A stretch of 64,000 nt of DNA from Pogostemon cablin (lineage: Eukaryota > Streptophyta > Magnoliopsida > Lamiales > Lamiaceae). The stretch spans positions 18,956,729-19,020,728 of the forward strand of contig CM043000.1 of NCBI GenBank assembly GCA_023678885.1. The letters run 5' to 3'. The notes beneath the pieces were generated by a model. That model ran no database searches. It saw only the letters and a list, made by a program, of their open reading frames with translations, and had not been told where the DNA came from. Of the stretch, positions 1 through 9,200 are shown one piece after another (position 1 is the first letter of the stretch; each line of letters starts with the position of its first letter). The translations under genes were made by a program, and so were the position numbers.

Positions 1-82
1 GTAATAGATTGATTAGAAAACTATTGTATTTATCTGTAAGTGAAAATATGAACACAACATCTTTTTTTCATTATTCTCTATA
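1..82 (+). repeat. Partial copia 3' LTR at window edge
   Basis: These 82 bases match the last 82 bases of the LTR at 38445-38576, including its T-rich variant near position 65. The flank after it (ATGTGTG) is also the same. A copia element like that at 34173-38576 should therefore lie just left of the window. Confidence 0.85.
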
Positions 83-1844
83 ATGTGTGTTAAAAAAAAT
101 GAGAAAAATTTTGAAATTAAAATGTATTAGAGATATTAGTAAGAGAAATAGTAAAAAATACTGCTTTTTTGATTAAAATGGTGTGGTTGGTTGTGTAGTA
201 AATGTTGTGTTCGAGTTCTAATTGCATAGTGACAAGTCAAACCAAATGAAGGCCGATTATAGGGTAGGGTGGTGTATTAGGGAAATGCAGGGCAAACAAT
301 TAATAAACCGTGATGACTTGGCGTCTGCTGATTGGCTCCCGCGTTCCCGTCATCAATTCTTACACCAAGTTTTGGGATTTGTGCACCGTATTTAGAACGT
401 GCGTTAATTTCTGCGCTACAAATATTCGTTCCCAGCTGTTGATTTTTAATTAATTTAAAATTTTAAATAAATAGAGCTCCATCCCGAAAAAGTTTTTACA
501 ATGGAGATTAAAAAAATATTAATTTTTAGAATATTGTGATAATTTTTTATGAGTTAGTTTCTTGTAAATCGGGTTTATATCATAAATTATTGTAAATTCT
601 GTGGTTCCCTTAATTTAAACATCCTAGCAGTACATATAGTATATATGATTGGAAGGGGGACCACAAAATTTACACAGTTAAGCCGGTTTACACAAGTATT
701 TGTGATTTTTTTATGGAGTAATAAATACATGATATGTTTGGTGTTAAGTATAAATAAATTTTTTTTAATGAGATGGGGCAGTTTGGAATAATTAAAAGGA
801 AAAAAAGGACGAAAATGGAAAAAGAATGTTTTGAATTCGATTCTTCTTATTCCCTCCGTCTGCTACAAAGGGATTAATTTACACGTGGATTAAGAGTATT
901 ATTACTATTATTTAATGTGTAGTGGATAATTGTATTACCTTTAAAAATATCCGAGTCTTATTTTTTTCATTAGAGTAACCACCCATTATACAAAATACTC
1001 TTGAAAATAGGAAATAATTAAATGATAACTTTGGGTGCACACAAATATTTGCATGTGATTTATCATCATATTTAGAGGTTGATACAATTTCTTTTTAGAG
1101 TTTATTTTGACAATTCATTAACAACTAAATTATTCAACTCGACTTAAGAAGGCGCTATGCACAATTTTGATATTATATATATGGTTTATGATTTATTCTT
1201 TACTTTTTAAGATCTTTTATTCACATCTTTTACATGTTTTTTTTTTTAAATATCTTGGAACAGTGTTGACAATATTAATGAAGTTGCGAATATAAATTCA
1301 TCAACATTTTAGGTTATAAGCAGCCAAATGGGTATATTTGATAATTAATTAATGTAGTTTGCTATTTTGTCCAAAATGTATTATTGAATACCTACTATAT
1401 TTCTTTCCATTTAAAATGAAATAGTTTAAACATTTTTGGTCAAATTGTCGTTCTGATTTGACATACGTTTTTAATTCCAGACCAACCGTTGACAGACATG
1501 CGAAATTAGCTGCTAAAATACTCTCGCGTTTGAACGAGTAACATGAATATTGGGAAAGATGAAATTACACATTTATCCTTTCAGAGGAAAACATAATTAA
1601 CCCTAATTAATGACTTTGATAAAACTTTTTTTCTCTTTCATGTGTCAATTAGTATTATGTCTCGGGATTGCTCGGTTAAAATATTACTTTTAACATAGAT
1701 AAATATACGTCTCGCCCAAAGATCGTTCACTATTTCTTCATTTATTTATGTCACATAATCGCTCACCAAAAAAAAGGAAACATGATTCTAATCTAAAATC
1801 TCAAAACTACACATTATTTCAGAAATATAATCCATTTTTATACT
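83..1844. other. Intergenic, no gene recognised
   Basis: AT-rich sequence with no coding signal. It contains the foldback repeat at 561-696 and, near 846, one Stowaway-like terminus (CCCTCCGTC) without a clear partner. The first 620 bases are repeated at 32314-32955 and 38577-39114 as the right flank of the copia locus. Confidence 0.6.
561..696. repeat. Foldback (MITE-like) repeat
   Basis: The ends are imperfect inverted repeats: CTTGTAAATCGGGTTTA on the left, the complement of CGGTTTACACAAG on the right. A second inner pair is TGTAAATTCTGTGG against CCACAAAATTTACA. A diverged relative lies at about 12283-12415 in intron 4, and a truncated one at 32899-32955. Confidence 0.55.
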
Positions 1845-2105
1845 TTATTTATTGGTCGCCTTCTGTAGTTCCGTTGCACTGAAAATTCTCACCGAATTTG
1901 ATGAGCTCTGCCTTCCATTGAGTTTTTCTTGCAACAATTGACCACCAGTGTGAAGAAAGTTATGTCGTCTCATCTTCATATGTCTCCTTCTCTTCATATC
2001 CAAGCAAGCTAATAGTAGAACAACAATCACTCCCAAACCAACCTTTTTTTTTTTTTTTTTTTTTTTTTTCCATTTTTCAACAGGGAACAAAAACAGAATG
2101 TACAT
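1845..2105 (-). pseudogene. Wall-associated-kinase-like (WAK/WAKL) fragment
   Basis: The minus strand encodes a hydrophobic segment (VGLGVIVVLLLACL), then a basic stretch, then GGQLLQEKLNGRQ and VRIFSATELQKATNK before a stop. That order matches the transmembrane-to-kinase junction of WAK-like receptor kinases, where GGxLLQ...L and KIFTxxELEKATxNF follow the membrane helix. No kinase domain follows downstream and no extracellular domain is seen upstream. The run of lysines is only the translation of a 26-base poly-T tract (2044-2069), so the apparent start is meaningless. It is a gene relic of one or two exons, not a functional gene. Confidence 0.65.
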
Positions 2106-2432
2106 ATTAGATATTCTTATTTACTCTGATCGTATGGTGTGTGTATCCCAATTTCCATGAATTCTTTACTTGTGAAATCAGTGTGGTGGGGGACTTTTGA
2201 GTTTAGTCAATTCAACTCATATTCAATTAAACAAAAGGATTTTAACCAAGAAAATATTTGCCAGCGAGCAACAACAACTTTAGTCACAAACAACATAGTC
2301 CCAATCTCTACATTATTTGTGGCGAATTAGCCACGCCCACTGATCTTTTCTTGATCTTCACAGCACCGATATACTCTACAGATTTGGGCATTCTCCCTCT
2401 AAATACATCTGAAGCCCAATCCGAAACAGAAA

Positions 2433-2451
2433 CCCCCCCCCCCCCCCCCCC
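2433..2451. repeat. Poly-C tract, 19 bases
   Basis: A pure C run of 19 bases; the equivalent in copy 2 (40930-40941) is 12 bases. It sits just upstream of the IQD relic. Confidence 0.95.
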
Positions 2452-2518
2452 ACTTCTTGACAAGACCATCATCCTTTTGGATTTCGCCCACAACCCATTC
2501 ACCAAATCAGAATTCTCG

Positions 2519-2740
2519 ATGGCTTCTGGATATAGACTAGCTGCCTTGAAGCAATCTCAAGCTACAGTAATCGATTCAGATTCAATAGGATTCAAACCCC
2601 TTCTAAGCCACGCCTCACATCTAAGATCCGACCCACGCACGAGCGTAAAAGAGAGAACCCCCAATTCTTCATTCCCCAATTACATGGCCGCCACTGAGTC
2701 GGCGAAAGCAAGGATTTTTTCGCAAAGCACGCCACGATAG
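2519..2740 (+). pseudogene. IQD-family (DUF4005) C-terminal fragment
   Basis: The reading frame ends with PNSSFPNYMAATESAKARI then FSQSTPR and a stop. PxYMAxTESAKAKxRSQSxPRQR is the hallmark of the DUF4005 region of plant IQ-domain calmodulin-binding proteins. Just after the stop, in another frame near 2779-2797, EKRLS resembles the KKRLSFP tail of the family, which suggests a frameshift. The IQ motifs and the rest of the protein are absent. The ATG at 2519 is simply the first in frame. The fragment lies tail-on to the WAK-like relic and about 370 bp from the MADS stop codon. Confidence 0.65.
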
Positions 2741-3113
2741 AGTCGACGCTGGAGGGGGAATGCAGCGGATCAAGGGCGGCGAAAAACGCCTATCGTGATT
2801 CCATCCAATCTACCATAGATACAAAAGGAAGAGATGAGGAAAAGAGAGGGGGAAAGACAGCGAACATGAAACCATGAATATTAGTAAAAATGAAACGATT
2901 TTACTAAAAATTTAAAAATCTTTCTATAATAATTAAAAACATAATGATTTTAAATTCTTGACTTGAAACCATGAATTTAAAAATCCAATTTATAATGTGA
3001 CTTATAAATCTATGAAATCTTCCATCCAAAGCCACCCTAATATTCAAAATTCAAATGAACCCTGATACAATGAAAAATACAACAATCGAACAAGAGTAGA
3101 GTTTACTCATTAA
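2741..3113. other. 3' flank of the MADS gene
   Basis: Lies between the IQD relic and the MADS stop codon. It should contain the minus-strand 3' UTR. I saw no clear AATAAA poly(A) signal on the minus strand. Confidence 0.5.
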
Positions 3114-3240
3114 TTAATCCATCGAGTGAGCTTTAGGGTGGCCGTCCAAGTGGTGGAGCAGAATGTTGTGGTTCCTTGGATCCATAGCCGGAGCTCCATC
3201 CCCGCCGGATTCAATTCCGGTTGGCGATTGGGATCCACCG
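3114..3240 (-). CDS. FUL-like: MADS exon 8 (C-terminus)
   Basis: It is 127 bp, with acceptor TTTGGTAG. It encodes a Gly/Ser-rich stretch, then MDPRNHNILLHHLDGHPK and a short tail to the TAA at 3114-3116. A distant likeness to the NxLPPWMLRHLNG-type FUL tail is possible (N.L..H.L.G), but the tryptophan and prolines are missing. This is the least certain exon, though phase and splice sites agree. Confidence 0.65.
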
Positions 3241-6200
3241 CTACCAAATTCAAATAATTTATTCATAAGTGAATGAGTAGACAAGCATTTTTAATCTCGA
3301 TTTTAAAATCCTAGAATTCGGAGATAATTATCGTTGGTTAAAATGATTTTTTGGAAAAAAGTGTTGAATGAAAAAACAAAAGTGTCATTTTACAAATCAA
3401 ACTTTACGCCAGTTTCGTGTGAATTCTATTTTCCATGAACTTAAAAATTTTAAAAGAATAAGCATTAAATTTTTGAAATAGCATAATATATATATATGAC
3501 TAAAAATGGAGAAAATATAATTTTGGTCCCGTATTTTTTGCCAAATTCAATTTTAGTTCTGTAACTTTTAGTATTTTCAAATTTAGTCATTTGATTTATA
3601 ATTTTGATCCTGTATTTTTAAAATTTCAATTTTAATCCTATTAATTTCAAAATTAGTCATACATCTTTTTTTTTGAATCATCAAAATTAGTCTTGTATCT
3701 TTTGAAATAGGATATAATTTAATTTTGATGATTCAAAAAGATATAGGACTAATTTTGAAACTGATAGAACACTAATTTTGAAACTGATAGGACTAAAATT
3801 GAAATTTTAAAAGATACAGGACCAAAATTGAAACTTAAATGACTAAAATAGAAAATATTAAAAGTAAATTTGGTAAAAGATATAAGACAAAATTGATATT
3901 TTCTTACTAAAAATAATACTGTCCCAATTAAAACAAAACAAATTAATTGTTGAATTTAATTGTGAAGAGATAGAATTAATACCAAACAATTAATGGAAGT
4001 GGCATAGGTAGGGAAGATTGAGCTAAATCGTGGTACTCCTTTTCTGCTTGCTCCTCCATTTCATGTTCCTCTATTTCATTAAGCTGTTTTAATTGAATAA
4101 CAATTAAATATCATTCAACAATTGATAAGCTTTATTTCTTAATTTTAATTAATGTTAACAGTGGCTATAATTAAATATTTTACTATATACGTAGATCAGT
4201 TGGTCGAATCTCTAATAAAAATATCTAATTGTCCTTCAAATTAATTATTATTAAAAATGTTCTTATATTTCGTATATATTTCATGTTAGCATCGCTAATT
4301 TAATGAGTTGGTCATGTTTAAGGATATACACTTTAAAAATGTGTGGGATTAAATTGAATTTTAAGTCTTTGGTCGTTTTTAAAAAGAAAATTACAGGACT
4401 ATTTTAGTTTTCAAGTTCTTATATGTCTATTTTTTGTCTGAATTTTGAAAAACAGGTTTAAGTTTTAAACTTAAACATATGTTAAAATCACCCCTATATG
4501 ATGCACTACCATATCAAAATTTAAAACAAATAAATTATTTCTGTGTAGGAAATAAATTCATGAAATCCTAATACCTTAAACCCTATTATGATAAACCGAG
4601 ATCAGAACCGTAAAGCGGAAGCGTACCTGATCCAATGAGTCTCTAGGCGGAACACGAATTTAGGATCAGTGGTTATATGACCTTCCTCAACTAAGCCTCC
4701 TTATTCCTTATGGGGACCGTAGTAATCCCTCCCGATGGGGAGAAGGGAAGACAATGTGCGGCTTAGTATATTGGGGACCATAACCTGGGAGCCTTTATAT
4801 ACTACTTGACTAGACCACCCATAATCACCTAATCATGTAGTATTGGGTATCTACTCAATAAGCCCATATCATTTATTATTATATCTCATGGACCTTTAAC
4901 CTTAATTGGATCACTTAATTAAGTCCATAATATAATTGAATAGCTAATATAATTGCATAATAATATATTGCTCACAATTAGATTATAATGGAAATTAATA
5001 ATTTCCAACAATCTCCCACTTGGGCTATATATATTTTCCGTTAGCAATTATATAAGAGTCCTTAGTTGCGCAACTTTATGCTATTCCTCTTTAGGCTATA
5101 CTTAACAATCTGGTCCATCTCATATACTAATATGGAACTACCGCGGCATTCACCACATTATAAATCGTGATTAAACCCCGACAATCACCATATCAATATA
5201 CTCAATGACATAGATCAAATATGGTGAGTAGCATGGAAATTACATGTCAAATGTGATCAACATCATGTCTATTTCCAACTGGTCCAACTTTAAACTTTAG
5301 TGAGACCAATCCATAATATAAAATATTACAAAATGAAAAATTAACTTTAGTAAATTCACAATGAATTCAAAACCATCAACTTAATTCTGCAGAAAACTGA
5401 ATTATCCAAATCAAAGTGTTTTGAAAACTTTAAAGAACAATAAATATAGACTCCCACTGAACTAATGTATTCTAAAACCATATAACACCCACATGATTAG
5501 CTAGCTCATAAAATTGCAGGGCGTTGAATACATAATTGATGGATCCATATTTAGAGTCTATTGTAATATGCTCTTCTAAAATTTAATCTACACAAAACAC
5601 TTTCTTTAACAACCAAGAATTCTATGTCAATATGCTTGACTTATAAGTACTCTTGTCGTTAATACTTTACTGCGAACTAACTGTCACAATGAACTTTATG
5701 TGACAAATCTTCGCAACCTTTATTTCATGTTTGAATGCCCTTAGTGTGCTACTAATTCTGTTGTCATGGTTAATGAGCTAAAGTGTTTGCTTAATACTTT
5801 TACTTGTATAGCTCTCCGACCAACAGAAAATATAGCCTGAAGTGGATCTTATACTGTATTGACATCCAACAAACTCAGAATCAGAATTCCTCATGATCTC
5901 TAACAAATCTGATCCCTGATGTACAAGCATATTATTCTTAGTTCTCTATACATACTTTATAAAGATCCCTGATGTACAATCTTGTCGTTAATACTTTACT
6001 GCGAACTAACTGTCACAATGAACTTTATGTGACAAATCTTCGCAACCTTTATTTCATGTTTGAATGCCCTTAGTGTGCTACTAATTCTGTTGTCATGGTT
6101 AATGAGCTAAAGTGTTTGCTTAATACTTTTACTTGTATAGCTCTCCGACCAACAGAAAATATAGCCTGAAGTGGATCTTATACTGTATTGACATCCAACA

Positions 6201-9200
6201 AACTCAGAATCAGAATTCCTCATGATCTCTAACAAATCTGATCCCTGATGTACAAGCATATTATTCTTAGTTCTCTATACATACTTTATAAAGATCCATA
6301 CTAGAGTTACTTAAATGTCTACTTAATATACCAACAACATAAGCCAAATTAGGTCTTGTAGAAACCTCATCATACAACAACTTCCAACAACAAATGAATA
6401 TGGAATGTTTCTACATTTCTTAAATCTTTAGTTTAACTTTAGGGCACCTGATTGAGACTATACTTGTCTCCCTTAGTTTAACTCAAACATTCTCCCACTG
6501 AATCACATAATCATCTACATTTGTCTCAAAACCAAATGAGACACTTACTTAATGATGATACTTGTGATTCCTTTACGAAAAAAATTTGCTTGAATGCATA
6601 GATGGATTTCCTATTAGTTCTTAAACCATTTAGATCGTATCATCAGTGTTGCGATCAAGGAACTTTATCTTTACATCCATATAATATGATTCAAGATCAA
6701 AATGTGTTACTAATGTCACGATTATCTTATAATAATATTTTCCTTTCCTTTTGAGTATAATCCTATATCAAGATGCAAACCTAATCATCTTGTATTGATT
6801 TATACTCATAACTTATAGCATTAACACAATTTGGAGTAATTGGACCTTTCATGGTTTGATGAACATTGTTTGAATGTTCTACCATTAATTCCATAGTGTC
6901 CTCATTATTTAGGAGAAAACTACATAATATTCTGAATTATCTTTCTCCCAACTCTAGTGGTTTCCTTAGTGACATTAATTCTTGAGGTTGTTGAATTTGT
7001 TATTCCTTAAATATTATTGACATTGTCATATCGTTATTCTGAATTGCACCAATTCTTTAAAGCATAAGTGAGGATCGAATCGACTCCCCCTTAAGGACAA
7101 TGTCTCTAATATTATTCTTCCCCCAAAATCAACATCCTCACATAATACTGTATTACCCGTCTCAAATATGATCCGATCAATTGGATCATAAACTTATTAT
7201 CTTTATTTAATACCAATAAAGTAGTTTGTATCTATTTGAATCCAATTTTCTTTAGTAGATCTCAATGATCTAGCCTTAGTTGGATATCACCATATGTGAA
7301 ACTCAAATAGTTCTCACAACTACTTTGGTTGGAACTTTATTGAGACCATAAGCTGCAATTTTAATATTTCTCCAATTAGTAACCATATATTGTGGAGTAC
7401 TAATTTTGTCTTTTAACTACACCACAACACCATTCATACTAAGTAATCTTAATGTGGTGTATTATAAAACAATTCCACAAGCCTTTAGGAGAAAACGAAA
7501 GGTTATACTTTAGTTTCTTTTTAACAGCTTTCCAAACGGGTTTTTCTTTGTTGCCCATATACTTTATTGAGACAGAGTTTGTTAGAAACTCATTAGTTCA
7601 TCCTTATTGTTGAAGTTCTCATCATGTATAATTTTGTTGTTGACATAGGTTAAACTTAATTAACAGACATCTTAATTGTACAGAGAATTAATTCAAAATG
7701 ATTATCATGCTTACACTAAACTTTATAATCTTTCAAATTTTAAATAGTTTAGAATCATCTCAAGGAATCTATCACATCATTAGTATCAATACCAACTTGT
7801 AAGTGACACTCTCTACGTAGTAGTCAAATAATGACAATAAAACTGTCAAGCAATAGCCTTCCTTTGGCCCGACTTATTACTCACATGTTAAATAAATAAT
7901 CGTCACATATTTACCACCACATGTGCTTGTGCATTTCTGCCAAATATTAATTTACCTATGGGCCGATCAATACCCGCATGAAGATACACTTGCACAACAT
8001 TATTAATTAGGGACCCATCACAAGACACCTTGTGCAACATTAACCTCGTCTGTGGACAAAAATTAACTGCAGGGGTAATCTTGGTGTAACAATCAAGTAT
8101 TGACAATAAGTTCTGTCAAACAAGAGTCTATCTGTGGACCGACTCATGTTCACATGAATAATCCAAATAATTATCACATACTTATTATCACATGTGTGTT
8201 ATTATTCTGTCAAACTGTGCCTACCTGTGGGCCGAACACAGAACACATAAATAATACCACACCCATCTATGTAATTTCAATAAAGTTTTTCTCCACACAC
8301 GATATTGCTGTGGCAACATGGTGCTTCGATTGACTAGATTGAAGGTTTACTAGACTAATTAAATAAATATTAAAATATTTAATTTAATTAAACGACATTT
8401 AACTGTCTCCCCAATTTAATTTTATTTTATTCCTCTAACCAAATAGGAATATTAGATGATTCATTACCTTATAATGATGAAAGATCTCCTTTACTTAATT
8501 AGGGATTCCAAAATCCCAATTTAATAAATAAGTATAAAAATTGATTTAATAACCACAAATAATTAAATCAATAATCAACTGAATCAATACTTTCCATAAA
8601 TTAGTCAGAATTATATGTTACCAAAAATATCAATCTGATAACCAAAAATATTCTGACAAAAAATGTATGCATAAATAAGGCAACTTAAAGGCACTTTTGC
8701 ATGGTGATCAGGAATGTATACAATAACTCAATTTTAATTATAAGTCCAAATTAATTAAAATTAAAATCCCCCACATCACCACATAATTAATTAAGGATTG
8801 AAGGATATAATGATTTTAACCTTTATGGATATTAAAGCTCACTATACGAATTTCTCATGACAAAAATTCATTGGACTTTTAATAACTACAGGAATCAATA
8901 AGTATAAAAATTGATTTAATAATCATAATTTAAATCAATAATTAATCTACCCAAATCATCATAACTGAACAAATATGAATTTTCGATTATCAATGTAATC
9001 AATGGCCATTCCATATCATCATCCTCCAAGGAATATATTTCATTCAACTGCCTTTTAAATCCAATATAAACTGTATAAGGATCAATCAATTAACAATTAA
9101 ACATTGATGCAGCCTTTGGATCGAAGCATAAGCAATTCATAATCAAATCTCAGAGAATCATATATAGGGTGACTCTGATACCACTTGTAGGAAATAAATT

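Noticed and set aside
179..240. SINE or tRNA-like segment (TGTTCGAGTTC)
   Set aside because: Weak B-box match with no A box or tail; not supported.
3976..4083. MADS exon 7 read through to the TAA at 3976 as the terminal exon
   Set aside because: It would give a 206-residue protein without a C-terminal tail. The GTATTA donor at 3982 joins in phase to an open exon 8 and restores the normal family length. Kept only as a possible alternative end.
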